Below are positions 41,875 to 50,903 of a stretch of DNA of 64,000 nucleotides, in pieces. The number at the start of each line of letters is the position of its first letter. Position 1 is the stretch's first letter. Origin of the DNA: Hymenobacter aranciens. GTDB taxonomy: Bacteria > Bacteroidota > Bacteroidia > Cytophagales > Hymenobacteraceae. The stretch covers positions 62,001 through 126,000 of the forward strand of contig NZ_JAUQSY010000017.1 in the NCBI RefSeq assembly GCF_030580865.1, in the 5' to 3' direction. The notes beneath the pieces were generated by a model, which was not told where the DNA came from, did no database searches, and saw only the letters and a list, made by a program, of their open reading frames with translations. Position numbers and translations under genes: made by a program.

Positions 41875-41973
41875 GTTATGAATTGTGAGTTATGAATTGT
41901 GAGTTGGCAGTGCCGCTCAAAACAGCTGTTGCAAATTCATAACTCGTAACTCAAAACTCATAATTCATAACTT
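41873..41973. repeat. Palindromic element (GAGTTATGAATTGTGAG family)
   Basis: Left arm GAGTTATGAATTGTGAGTTA onward and right arm its near complement ending CATAATTCATAACTT. Same family as the element inside the lipase. It starts within the queD TGA and ends 6 bp before the lpxB ATG. Confidence 0.9.
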
Positions 41974-41979
41974 AAACAC

Positions 41980-43089
41980 ATGAAATACTACCTCATTGCC
42001 GGCGAACGGTCGGGCGACTTCCACTCGGCTCACCTTATGCGCGAGCTCAAGGTGCAGGACCCCGCCGCCCAGTTTCGCTACTGGGGCGGCGACATGATGC
42101 AGGAGCAGGGCGGCGAGCTGGTGCATCATTATAAGGATTTGGCCATCATGGGATTCTGGGAGGCTGCCACCAGCATTCTCAAGATGCGCGGCTACCTCAA
42201 GGAATGCGAGCAGGACTTGCTGAAATACAAGCCCGACGTGCTCATCCTGGTCGATTATGCCGGCTTCAACCTGCGCGTGGCAAAGTTTGCCAAGGAGCAC
42301 GGCATCAAAGTGTTCTACTACATCTCGCCCAAAATCTGGGCCTGGAACCAGGGCCGCGTCGAGAAAGTGAAGGAACGCGTGGACAAGATGTTCCTCATCC
42401 TGCCCTTCGAAAAGGAATTTTACCAGCGTTTCGGCTACGATGCCGACTACACCGGCAACCCTACCGCCGACGCCGTGGCCGAATTCCAGCCCACGCCCAA
42501 CTTTCTGGAGCGCAACGGTCTGAGTCCTGACCGACCCATCATTGCCGTGCTGCCGGGTTCGCGCAAGCAGGAAATCGAGGAGATGCTGCACGAGATGATT
42601 GCCATTCTGCCCGCTTTCCAGGAATACCAGTTTGTGGTAGCGGGCGTGAGTAACCTGGAGCGTACCTACTACCAGCACTTTGAGCGTAACGGCATCAAAT
42701 TCATTTTCGAAGAAACCTTCGACCTGCTGAGCCATGCCAAGGCGGCGCTGGTTACCAGCGGCACCGCCACACTCGAAACCGCGCTGTTCGACGTGCCACA
42801 AATCGTGTGCTACCGCACCAGCGCCATCACGTATGCCATCGGCAAGGCCGTTATCAAGGTGCCGTACATTTCGTTGGTCAACCTAATCGCCGGCCGCGAG
42901 GTAGTGAAAGAGTTGATTCAGGGCGAGTTCACGGCCCGCAACGTGATGGATGAGCTCCGCCACCTGTTTGACGACAAGGAGTACATGGCGCAGATGAAAG
43001 CCGGCTACGCCGAAATCCGGGCAAAGCTGGGGCAGCAGCAGGCGGCCCGCAAAGCGGCGGAACTGATGGTAAATTATTTGACGGCGTAA
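41980..43089 (+). CDS. lpxB: Lipid-A-disaccharide synthase
   Basis: 369 residues, normal length. MKYYLIAGERSGDFHSAHLM is the N-terminal signature; AQFRYWGGDMMQEQGGELVH, LKYKPDVLILVDYAGFNLRV, KVFYYISPKIWAWNQGRVEK and VDKMFLILPFEKEFYQRFGY follow, and the C-terminal GT-B half has GSRKQEIEEMLHEM and LVTSGTATLETALFDVPQIV. It joins UDP-diacylglucosamine to lipid X in lipid A synthesis at the inner membrane. It is followed by a strong terminator. Its 5' gap is entirely a palindromic element. Confidence 0.96.
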   Translation: MKYYLIAGERSGDFHSAHLMRELKVQDPAAQFRYWGGDMMQEQGGELVHHYKDLAIMGFWEAATSILKMRGYLKECEQDLLKYKPDVLILVDYAGFNLRVAKFAKEHGIKVFYYISPKIWAWNQGRVEKVKERVDKMFLILPFEKEFYQRFGYDADYTGNPTADAVAEFQPTPNFLERNGLSPDRPIIAVLPGSRKQEIEEMLHEMIAILPAFQEYQFVVAGVSNLERTYYQHFERNGIKFIFEETFDLLSHAKAALVTSGTATLETALFDVPQIVCYRTSAITYAIGKAVIKVPYISLVNLIAGREVVKELIQGEFTARNVMDELRHLFDDKEYMAQMKAGYAEIRAKLGQQQAARKAAELMVNYLTA

Positions 43090-43136
43090 ACCTCGCCGTC
43101 GAATCCGCTAGAGAGAGGAGCCGGTTATGCTCTGAC

Positions 43137-43179
43137 AAAAGCAGAAAAGCCATTGCATCGCAATGGCTTTTCTGCTTTT
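43137..43179. terminator. Strong bidirectional terminator between lpxB and clpX
   Basis: A perfect 20-bp stem (AAAAGCAGAAAAGCCATTGC with its complement), 3-nt loop, A-run and T-run on the flanks. The genes on each side converge on it. Confidence 0.92.
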
Positions 43180-43235
43180 CAACTAATTTATGGTACTCGT
43201 CAGGCTCACCTTTCTTTTGGAAAGGAGTCGGGGGC

Positions 43236-44459
43236 TTACGCCGCCCGCATGTGCCGCAAAGGCGACTTCTCAAACTTGCTGCGCGCGTAGCTCAGGTTGA
43301 TAGTCAACTCATCAGCCCCAATTTCGGAGGGCATCTCAAACATGGCATCCGTCATGATGCTCTCGCAGATGGAGCGCAGGCCGCGGGCGCCGAGGCGGTA
43401 CTCGTCGGCCTTCTCCACGATGTACTCCAGCGCCTCATCGGTGAAGTGCAGGTCGATGTTCTCCATGCCGAACAGGCGCTTGTATTGCCGCACCAGCGAG
43501 TTTTTGGGCTCGGTGAGGATGAGTCTTAGCGTGCTCTTGTCCAGTGGGTTGAGGTGCGTAAGCACCGGCAGGCGGCCGATGAGCTCGGGGATGAGGCCGA
43601 AGCTCTTGATGTCCTGCGCCGACACGTAGCGCAGGAAATTCTGCGTGTCTACCTGCTCGTCGAGGTTCGTTTTGGCAAAACCCATCGGCTTGGTATTCAG
43701 GCGGCTCTTGATGATGCGGTCGAGGCCGCTGAAGGCGCCGCCGCAGATGAAGAGGATGTTTTCGGTGTTCACCGAAATCATTTTCTGCTCGGGGTGCTTG
43801 CGGCCGCCCTGCGGCGGCACGTTGATGGCGGTGCCTTCGAGTAGCTTCAGCAGGGCCTGCTGCACGCCCTCGCCGCTCACGTCGCGGGTGATGCTGGGGT
43901 TGTCGCTCTTGCGCGCAATTTTATCGATTTCGTCGATGTACACGATGCCGCGCTCAGCCGCTTCGAGGTTATAGTCAGCGGCTTGCAGCAAGCGGGTGAG
44001 GATGCTTTCCACGTCTTCACCCACGTAGCCGGCCTCCGTCAGCACCGTGGCATCGGCGATGCAAAAGGGTACTTGCAGGATTTTGGCCAGCATGCGGGCC
44101 AGGAAGGTTTTACCGGTGCCGGTTTCGCCCACCATGATGATGTTGGACTTTTCAATATACACCTCATCCTCCTGGGGCTTCTGCATCAGGCGCTTGTAGT
44201 GGTTGTACACCGCCACCGACATCACGCGCTTGGCTTCGTCCTGCCCCACTACATACTGGTCGAGGTGTTGCTTAATGGCGCGGGGCTTGATGAGATTAAA
44301 GCGCGGCTGGTTGGCGGCGCTTTGCATTTTTGCTTCCTCAGCCAGAATATGTTGGGCCTGCCCCACGCATTTCTCGCAGATGTGGGCATTGATACCCGAT
44401 ATCATCACGGAAACGTCGCGCTTGGGCTTGTTGCAAAAGGAACAGGTGATTTCGGGCAT
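43236..44459 (-). CDS. clpX: ATP-dependent Clp protease ATP-binding subunit ClpX
   Basis: 407 residues. N-terminal zinc domain with Cys6, Cys9, Cys28 and Cys31 (CSFCNKPKRD, ICEKC). Walker A GETGTGKT at residues 111-118, Walker B GIVYIDEIDKIARK, the pore-type and sensor regions, and KDYGARGLRS-like RLGARGLRSICESIM near the C-terminus. It unfolds ssrA-tagged and other substrates and feeds them to ClpP. In related genomes it directly follows clpP, but here clpP is 13.5 kb away with opposite-strand genes between. A TATCTTCG box lies at 44513-44506. Confidence 0.97.
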   Translation of the reverse strand: MPEITCSFCNKPKRDVSVMISGINAHICEKCVGQAQHILAEEAKMQSAANQPRFNLIKPRAIKQHLDQYVVGQDEAKRVMSVAVYNHYKRLMQKPQEDEVYIEKSNIIMVGETGTGKTFLARMLAKILQVPFCIADATVLTEAGYVGEDVESILTRLLQAADYNLEAAERGIVYIDEIDKIARKSDNPSITRDVSGEGVQQALLKLLEGTAINVPPQGGRKHPEQKMISVNTENILFICGGAFSGLDRIIKSRLNTKPMGFAKTNLDEQVDTQNFLRYVSAQDIKSFGLIPELIGRLPVLTHLNPLDKSTLRLILTEPKNSLVRQYKRLFGMENIDLHFTDEALEYIVEKADEYRLGARGLRSICESIMTDAMFEMPSEIGADELTINLSYARSKFEKSPLRHMRAA

Positions 44460-44647
44460 TGGGCGAGGCTGGGCGGGGGAAAGCGTTTTTTAAAGAAAAC
44501 GGCTACGAAGATACGACACGACCACCGGGCAACGCCACAGCCGATGGCAGCTTGTTTGGTCGAACGGCTTCAACACGTAGTTGTCCGGTTTTGATTCGTA
44601 CTTTCGATACTGAACTTTAGCTATCCGTTGCATAATCTAAGCTGATA

Positions 44648-47600
44648 ATGCGTGCGTTTGTTTTGTGCTCAGGTAGTTGGCGAAACTGTTGGGTGCTGCT
44701 GCTGCTGTTAAGTAATGTAACCTCGGCCCAGACGCTGGCCCTGCGCCGCTACACTACCGCCAACGGCCTGCCGCAAACCATGGTGTACGCTATCTGTCAG
44801 GATGGTCGCGGGCAGCTCTGGGCAGGAACGCAGGGCGGGGTCTGTGTTTTCAACGGGCAGGAATTTCGAACTTACGACGGCCGGCATCACCTGCCCGACA
44901 ACCACGTGCGGGCGGTGGCCCCGGCCCCCGACGGCACTATCTGGCTGGGTCACGAATACGGCGGCGTATCGTGGCTGCGCGAAGGGCGCGTGCATCCCTG
45001 CCGGCTGCGTGGGTTGCATCTACCGGCCCACGTGCGAAGCATCTACTGCGCTTCCAGCCAGATAATTTGGGTAGCCACGGCGGGCCAGGGCCTGTGGCGG
45101 CTACAGTGCGGGCCCCGCGATACGCTGCTGACGCGTTTTGGCCGGGGGCAAGGCCTGCCCAGCGATTCGGTAAGCTGCGTGAAGCCCGGGCCGGGCGGGC
45201 AATTGTGGGCCGCTACCGCGGGCGGGTTAGTGGCGGTGGGTTTAAAGACACAAGCCTTGCCCGCTTCGCCGAATCGAACGGCGGTCAACGGCTTTCACTG
45301 CGTCGGCGACACGCTGGCTTGGTGTGCCACCGCCAATGGCCTGCTGCGCCTGAACTGCCGGGCAAAGGGGCAGCCCTGGCAGATTCAGCGTTACGACGTC
45401 AGCGATGGGCTGTGTAGTAACCAAGTGCTCAACGTAGTGCAGGACCGCACCGGGCAGGTGTGGGTGGCTACCGGCGGCGGCTTGTGCCGGGCGCAGCGCG
45501 GGCAGCGCCGCTTCGTGTGCTTTGCCGGGCAGCGCAATTTCGACAGCGAGCAGGCTCACGACCTGCTGGAAGACCGCGAGGGCAGCCTGTGGATAGTGGA
45601 CGACAACGGGCTGGGGCAGCACTTGGCCGATGAGCGGTTTACGCAATACGCGCCCGCCGAGGGACTGCCTGACAACGAGGTGCATAGTGTCTTGAAAATC
45701 GGGCTAACCACCTACTGGGTAGGCACCCGGGCCGGGCTGGTGGCGCTGAACACGGCTGCGGCCAGCGGCCGGCCCTTCCGGCCGGTGCCGCTGCCGGGCG
45801 GGCTGGGCGGGCACTTCGTGCGGAGCCTGCTGCGCGACCGGCGCGGCGGCATCTGGGTGGGTACGCAGGGCGAAGGAGCCTTGCGCTACGACCCTGGTAC
45901 GCAGCGCTGGACTTCGTTTAACCAGAAGCCGGGCGTGCGCGGTCAGCGCATCGCCAGCATGGCCGAAGACCGGCGCGGGCGCGTCTGGCTAGCCACGCGG
46001 CAGGGCGGCGTGACGGTGTTCGACCCGGCTAGCGGGAGCTTTCGCAATTTTAATGATGAAAATAGTGCGCTGGGTAGCAGTAGTTTCTGGAAAGTGTTTC
46101 GAGACCACGCGGGCCGGCTATGGCTGGGTTCGGATGAGGCGGGCCTGATTTTGGTTGATACCGAGCACGACACCTTTCGCCGCGTCGATGGCCGGGAGGG
46201 GCGGTTGAGCGTGGGTTCAATTAGCGAAGACCAACAAGGGAATCTGTGGCTGGGCAGCATCGGGGCCGGGCTGCTGCGCTACGAGCCCGGCACGGGGTAT
46301 TTGCAGGCCTTCGGGCTCGAAACCGGCCTGCAAACGCTCAATCCCTATTTTGCCCAGTGCGACAGCGCCGGGCACGTGTGGCTGGGCACCAACCGGGGCC
46401 TCGACTGCTTCACTATTGCTACCCGCCGGGCCGTGAGCTACGGCCCGGCCGAGGGTTTCGCAGGTCTGGAAACCAATCAGAACGCCGTGATTCCGGACCA
46501 GGCAGGCCAACTATGGATTGGTACCGTGAACGGCCTGATGCACTACGACCCCGCCCGCGCCCATGCCAACCGTGTGGCGCCCCAAACGCAGCTCACCGGC
46601 CTGCGCGTGGCTTTCCGCGACACGACGCTGACGACGGCGCTGGTGCTGCCCTATCGGCTGAATAACCTGGCCTTTGAGTACGTGGGTGTGAGCTTGACCA
46701 ACCCCGCCAAAGTGCGCTACCAGTACCGGCTGCGGGGGTTCGATGAAACCTGGCGGGGGCCCGTGACGACTACTGCCGCCACCTACACCAACCTGCCGTC
46801 CGGCAGCTACACGTTTGAGGTAAAAGCGGCTAACAACGAAGGCATTTGGAACCGGGAGCCCGTGGCCTTCAGCTTTCAGGTGCGGCCGCCGTGGTGGCGT
46901 GCCTGGTGGGCTTACGTGCTGTATGCAAGCAGTCTGGGCTTGGGGATGTACGTGGTACTGGCCAACACCAAAGCCCGCGAGCGGCAACGCGCCGAACGAC
47001 AGCTGGAGCGGCAGGCGCTGCTGCACCTGCAGGAGCTGGACCGAGTCAAAACTGACTTCTTCACCAACGTAAGCCACGAGCTGCGCACTCCGCTCACGCT
47101 CATTCTGGGGCCCGCCGAGATGCTGGCCACCGAGCCCGCCGATGCCGTAGTGCGCGAGCAGGGCGGGATGGTACTCCGCAACGCCCAACGGCTGCTTACT
47201 CTTATCAACCGCCTGCTGGATTTGAGCAAGCTGGAAGCGGGGGCCCTGCGCCTGCTGCCCACCTCCGGCGATGTGGCCCGCACGGTGCGGCAATTGGTGG
47301 CGGCATTCGAACCGTTGGCCGCAAGCCGGGGAATCAACTTGCACTTTGAGGCGGCGGCAGAGCTGCCGCTGGTATTTGACGAAGCCAAGTTGGAGGATAT
47401 TCTGACCAATTTGCTGGCTAATGCCTTGCGCTTCACACCGAATGGGGGCGAGGTGCGGGTGCTGGCAACGAGCACGGTCGCTACGGTTGCTGCTCCGCTG
47501 GGAGGCGTCAGCATTATGGTGCAGGACAGTGGCGTAGGCATTGCCGCGGCCGATTTACCACATTTATTTGACCGTTTCTATCAGGCCACCGCTCCTGTCG

Positions 47601-48694
47601 CTGGCCCGTTGCGCACGGGCACCGGCATCGGGCTGGCACTGGTGCGTGAGCTCACGGAGTTGCACGGTGGTACCGTGGCGGCCAGCAGCACGCCCGGTGC
47701 CGGAGCCCACTTCACGGTGTGGCTGCCGGTTGGGCTGCGGCCGGTGGCCGAAATCCCCATGCCAATGGTGGGCCCGGTGTCGGTGGTAGAAGGCGCCGTA
47801 GCCGAACTGCTGGCCGATGCTGAATATGGGCCCGCCGAGGCTGCTGGCGTAAATGCTGAGGCTGATTTAGTGCTGGTTATCGAAGACAGTGCCGAAATTC
47901 GGGAGTTCATTCGCGCCACGCTGGCGGCAGTGGGCTACCGCCTGCTGTTGGCTGCCGATGGCACAGCCGGCATAGGTTTGGCCCAGGCTGAAGTGCCCGA
48001 CCTGGTGGTGAGCGACGTGATGATGCCTGGCCTCGACGGCTACCAAGTGTGTGCCCAACTCAAGGCTGACCCAGCCACCAGCCATATCCCGGTGGTACTG
48101 CTCACGGCCAAGTCAGGCCCCGATGCGCGCCTCGAAGGCCTCGAAACCGGGGCCGACAGCTTTCTGGCCAAGCCCTTCGCCCCGCGCGAGCTGCGGGCCC
48201 AGGTGCGCAACCTGCTGACGCTGCGCCAACAGGTGCGGGCGCGGGTCGAAACGGCATTGCAGCCAGCTTTACCCGTCGAAGAACCACTCACTGCTGCCGA
48301 ACCAGCGCCCGCCGTTCCCGACCCATTGGCGGCCCACGTCGCCGCCGTGGCCGCGTTGCCTTCGGCCGACCAGAAATTCCTGAACCGCCTGAACGAGCTT
48401 ATTCTTCAGCACCTCGACGATGAGGAATTTGGCGTGGACCAGTTGGGCCAGGAAATCGGCCTCAGCCGGACGCAGCTGCACCGCAAGCTCAAGGCAATCA
48501 CCGGGCAGTCGCCCGGCGACTGCATCCGGCAAACCCGGCTGCTGCGGGCGCTGGCGCTGCTGCAGGCGCGGGTGGGCACGGTGGCCGAGGTGGCGTACCA
48601 GGTGGGCTTCAGCAGCCCCAACCATTTCTCGACGGCCTTCTCCAAGCAATTTGGCTACCCACCAAGCGCGGTGGGGAAGGGGGACGCAGTTTAG
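44648..48694 (+). CDS. Hybrid two-component system regulator (propeller sensor, histidine kinase, receiver, AraC)
   Basis: 1348 residues in one chain. A short signal/anchor (VLLLLLSNVTSAQ) precedes a 14-blade-type two-propeller sensor with Reg_prop motifs (QDGRGQLWAGTQGGVCVFNG and many alike) to about residue 660, then a Y_Y_Y domain (YQYRLRGFDETWRGPVT), one membrane helix near 750-775, the kinase (His810 in SHELRTPLTLILGPAEM; N and G boxes later), a receiver with Asp1123 in VVSDVMMPGLDGYQV, and an AraC HTH (about 1245-1345). Such proteins sense glycans in the periplasm and switch on polysaccharide loci. No SusC/SusD pair is in the window. A TACTTTCG box lies at 44599-44606. Confidence 0.95.
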   Translation: MRAFVLCSGSWRNCWVLLLLLSNVTSAQTLALRRYTTANGLPQTMVYAICQDGRGQLWAGTQGGVCVFNGQEFRTYDGRHHLPDNHVRAVAPAPDGTIWLGHEYGGVSWLREGRVHPCRLRGLHLPAHVRSIYCASSQIIWVATAGQGLWRLQCGPRDTLLTRFGRGQGLPSDSVSCVKPGPGGQLWAATAGGLVAVGLKTQALPASPNRTAVNGFHCVGDTLAWCATANGLLRLNCRAKGQPWQIQRYDVSDGLCSNQVLNVVQDRTGQVWVATGGGLCRAQRGQRRFVCFAGQRNFDSEQAHDLLEDREGSLWIVDDNGLGQHLADERFTQYAPAEGLPDNEVHSVLKIGLTTYWVGTRAGLVALNTAAASGRPFRPVPLPGGLGGHFVRSLLRDRRGGIWVGTQGEGALRYDPGTQRWTSFNQKPGVRGQRIASMAEDRRGRVWLATRQGGVTVFDPASGSFRNFNDENSALGSSSFWKVFRDHAGRLWLGSDEAGLILVDTEHDTFRRVDGREGRLSVGSISEDQQGNLWLGSIGAGLLRYEPGTGYLQAFGLETGLQTLNPYFAQCDSAGHVWLGTNRGLDCFTIATRRAVSYGPAEGFAGLETNQNAVIPDQAGQLWIGTVNGLMHYDPARAHANRVAPQTQLTGLRVAFRDTTLTTALVLPYRLNNLAFEYVGVSLTNPAKVRYQYRLRGFDETWRGPVTTTAATYTNLPSGSYTFEVKAANNEGIWNREPVAFSFQVRPPWWRAWWAYVLYASSLGLGMYVVLANTKARERQRAERQLERQALLHLQELDRVKTDFFTNVSHELRTPLTLILGPAEMLATEPADAVVREQGGMVLRNAQRLLTLINRLLDLSKLEAGALRLLPTSGDVARTVRQLVAAFEPLAASRGINLHFEAAAELPLVFDEAKLEDILTNLLANALRFTPNGGEVRVLATSTVATVAAPLGGVSIMVQDSGVGIAAADLPHLFDRFYQATAPVAGPLRTGTGIGLALVRELTELHGGTVAASSTPGAGAHFTVWLPVGLRPVAEIPMPMVGPVSVVEGAVAELLADAEYGPAEAAGVNAEADLVLVIEDSAEIREFIRATLAAVGYRLLLAADGTAGIGLAQAEVPDLVVSDVMMPGLDGYQVCAQLKADPATSHIPVVLLTAKSGPDARLEGLETGADSFLAKPFAPRELRAQVRNLLTLRQQVRARVETALQPALPVEEPLTAAEPAPAVPDPLAAHVAAVAALPSADQKFLNRLNELILQHLDDEEFGVDQLGQEIGLSRTQLHRKLKAITGQSPGDCIRQTRLLRALALLQARVGTVAEVAYQVGFSSPNHFSTAFSKQFGYPPSAVGKGDAV

Positions 48695-48955
48695 AAGAAC
48701 AAAGTAAAAACTGGTGGTAGGGGTGGGGCTTGTCCCGTCCGAATCGGTTGTGCCGTTCTTTTTGACGGTGAGGTTTTGCCAGGCGAGGGTAAGACCCGCC
48801 CCTGCATTTTCGGCGCCGCGCAACAAAAACGAAGCCTTTTGCAACGCCTAAGGCTTTGTCCTAAGCTTTTTGCAACAAAATGGCATGGCTGCCGCCCACC
48901 GCAAATCCGTGTTTTGCAAACACAAACTCACCGGATTTGCTGCCCGCCCCCGGCC

Positions 48956-49600
48956 ATGTCAAGCGCCCCTGTTTTTTCTGTTTCCCCTGCCGCCGTGCCG
49001 GCCCAGCGCCTCAACGTGGCCGACCTGGCCTGGGCTACCGAGCTGCTGGAGGCGGCGCTGGCCGACTACCCACTATGGGCCTACCTGCGGGCGGTGGCGC
49101 CGGGGTTGTCGGTGGCATGGCTGCTGCGTGGGTTGCTGCGCTTCGGCCTGCGCTACGGGGCCGTGTATGCCAGCCCCGAGCGTACGGCGCTGGCCCTGTG
49201 GCTGCCGGGGCGGGTGCGGGCCACGTTGGGGCGTCTGCTGCGCGCCGGGCTGCTGCCCGGTGCGGCCTGGCGCCTGGGAATAGCTGGTTACCAGCGCCTG
49301 CAGACCTGGCTGATGGCCACGGGCTGGCTGCACCAGCACAGTGCGCCCCTGCCTCACCAGCGCCTGCTGGTGCTGGCGGTGCATCCGGCGGCGCGGGGCC
49401 GGGGCGTGGGGCGGCGGCTGTTGCTGGCCACGCTGGCCGCCCGGCAGGCCACCCGGCAGCCCTGCTACACGGCTACTGCCGAGGCTGCCCAACTGCCTTT
49501 TTTTCAGCGCCTGGGCTTTCGGGTGGTCGGACATTGTCCAGTTGATGCTGCCGCACCCACCCTTATGGATTGGGCACTGGTACGCTACGCAACTACTTAG
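48956..49600 (+). CDS. GNAT-family N-acetyltransferase
   Basis: 214 residues from ATG 48956; 60 further codons upstream look non-coding. The acetyl-CoA site is LLVLAVHPAARGRGVGRRLL (Q/RxxGxG/A as RGRGVG). The rest matches the family: YASPERTALALWLPGRVRAT, and a C-terminal PFFQRLGFRVVGHCPV. Acyl acceptor unknown. The preceding 260 bp hold only a G-rich patch near 48718-48740 and no gene. Confidence 0.88.
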   Translation: MSSAPVFSVSPAAVPAQRLNVADLAWATELLEAALADYPLWAYLRAVAPGLSVAWLLRGLLRFGLRYGAVYASPERTALALWLPGRVRATLGRLLRAGLLPGAAWRLGIAGYQRLQTWLMATGWLHQHSAPLPHQRLLVLAVHPAARGRGVGRRLLLATLAARQATRQPCYTATAEAAQLPFFQRLGFRVVGHCPVDAAAPTLMDWALVRYATT

Positions 49601-49651
49601 TCATTAATCTCTCATCAATCTCTCATTCTCCACCATTCCAGCCCTTTCCCT

Positions 49652-50251
49652 ATGAAACGCTTTGCCCACCCCCTGCACCTGCTTGCCTGCTTGTTGCCAC
49701 TCGCTTTTGCCGTCGCCCTCACCAGCTGCAGCGACGATAGCGACGACAGTCCCACACCCAGCGCCGATACTATCGGCGAAGTATCGGCTACCCTCAACGG
49801 CGACGGCTTCACTAACTACGCTTTCAGCCAGACCGCCTCACGCGCTGGCGCGCCCGATGGCGAGGGTGTGTTTGCCAGTGCCCGGCAATTCACGCTGTGC
49901 GCCGTGAACAGCGCCAAGGCCAGCGAAGACGGCCAGAACTACTGGGGCGTGATTGTACAAGGCCCTGCCGCACCCGTCACCCGCGCCTGGGAAAACAGTC
50001 TCAATCTCGACTATTCTCGCAATACCATCTACCTCAACGTGGTGCGTAATGGTGAGACGCTGAAATACGTGTGTTTCCTGGCGGCCGGTACCCCGGCCGG
50101 TGGCCAAACCACCATCACCAAGTACGGCGCCAACAAAGGCCGCATCGAAGGCACCTTCTCGGGCACGCTTTATAACAACGCCACCCGCGTGCCGCTGACC
50201 GTCACCAACGGCAAGTTCTGGGTGACCCGTACTTCGACCGACGTACAATAA
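49652..50251 (+). CDS. Lipoprotein of the DUF6252-like group (copy 1)
   Basis: 199 residues. Signal and lipobox: PLAFAVALTSC, then an Asp/Ser linker. The mature domain is all beta: VSATLNGDGFTNYAFSQTAS, SLNLDYSRNTIYLNVVRNGE and the terminal GRIEGTFSGTLYNNATRVPL and VTNGKFWVTR. This architecture (ATVNGxxF... at the start and GTFSF/TNGxF at the end) is repeated in the next gene. Function unknown; surface location likely. Confidence 0.7.
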   Translation: MKRFAHPLHLLACLLPLAFAVALTSCSDDSDDSPTPSADTIGEVSATLNGDGFTNYAFSQTASRAGAPDGEGVFASARQFTLCAVNSAKASEDGQNYWGVIVQGPAAPVTRAWENSLNLDYSRNTIYLNVVRNGETLKYVCFLAAGTPAGGQTTITKYGANKGRIEGTFSGTLYNNATRVPLTVTNGKFWVTRTSTDVQ

Positions 50252-50272
50252 TTAACCTATAAAATGCTGCTC

Positions 50273-50839
50273 ATGAAAACGTTTTGCACCCTTTGCCTGT
50301 CGGTCCTGTTCCTCGTGGGCTGCGGCAAAAAAGACTCCGATTCGCCCACGCCCGACCCCAATCCGACCGGCAATTCCTTCATAAAAGCCACCGTGGCCGG
50401 CAGCCCGGCTTTCGACGCGACGGGTGATATAGGGGTGGTGAACGGTACGCGCCTCAGCAGCTCCGACCCGGAGGATGCCCCGGCCCGACTGGTGCTGCGC
50501 GGCACAATGAGCCAGGGCAGTATTATCATTATCACGCTGATAAAGTTCAACGGGGCGGGTACTTACTTACTGAAAGCTGACTACGATGCTACCATTGGCA
50601 CCAGCCTCGCCAGCTATTCGGAAAATGGGCTGGGCGGGCCGTTTTACTATTCGCAGTACATGCCCAATGCCGGCACGACCGTGGGGCAGGTAGTGGTGAC
50701 GAGCTACGATGCCGCTGCCAAGCGCATTCAGGGTACTTTCAGCTTCACGGGCAGCACTTTGCCGCCCAGCGGGCAGACTGCCACCACCAAGCAGCTGACC
50801 AACGGCACATTCGATGTGCACGACCTGATATTCTTTTAG
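50273..50839 (+). CDS. Lipoprotein of the DUF6252-like group (copy 2)
   Basis: 188 residues from ATG 50273 (MKTFCTLCLSVLFLVGC); three codons upstream another ATG is possible. Lipobox LFLVGC. The mature domain matches copy 1 in outline: FIKATVAGSPAFDATGDIGV, IIITLIKFNGAGTYLL, RIQGTFSFTGSTLPPSGQTA and LTNGTFDVHDLIF. Start and stop of the two are 21 bp apart, so they are probably one transcript. Confidence 0.7.
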   Translation: MKTFCTLCLSVLFLVGCGKKDSDSPTPDPNPTGNSFIKATVAGSPAFDATGDIGVVNGTRLSSSDPEDAPARLVLRGTMSQGSIIIITLIKFNGAGTYLLKADYDATIGTSLASYSENGLGGPFYYSQYMPNAGTTVGQVVVTSYDAAAKRIQGTFSFTGSTLPPSGQTATTKQLTNGTFDVHDLIFF

Positions 50840-50903
50840 AAGCAGGGCCGGGGCTCGTCCTCGTCCCGCCATCGTCCCGCTAGTTTCTCAACTCCTTTTA
50901 GCT

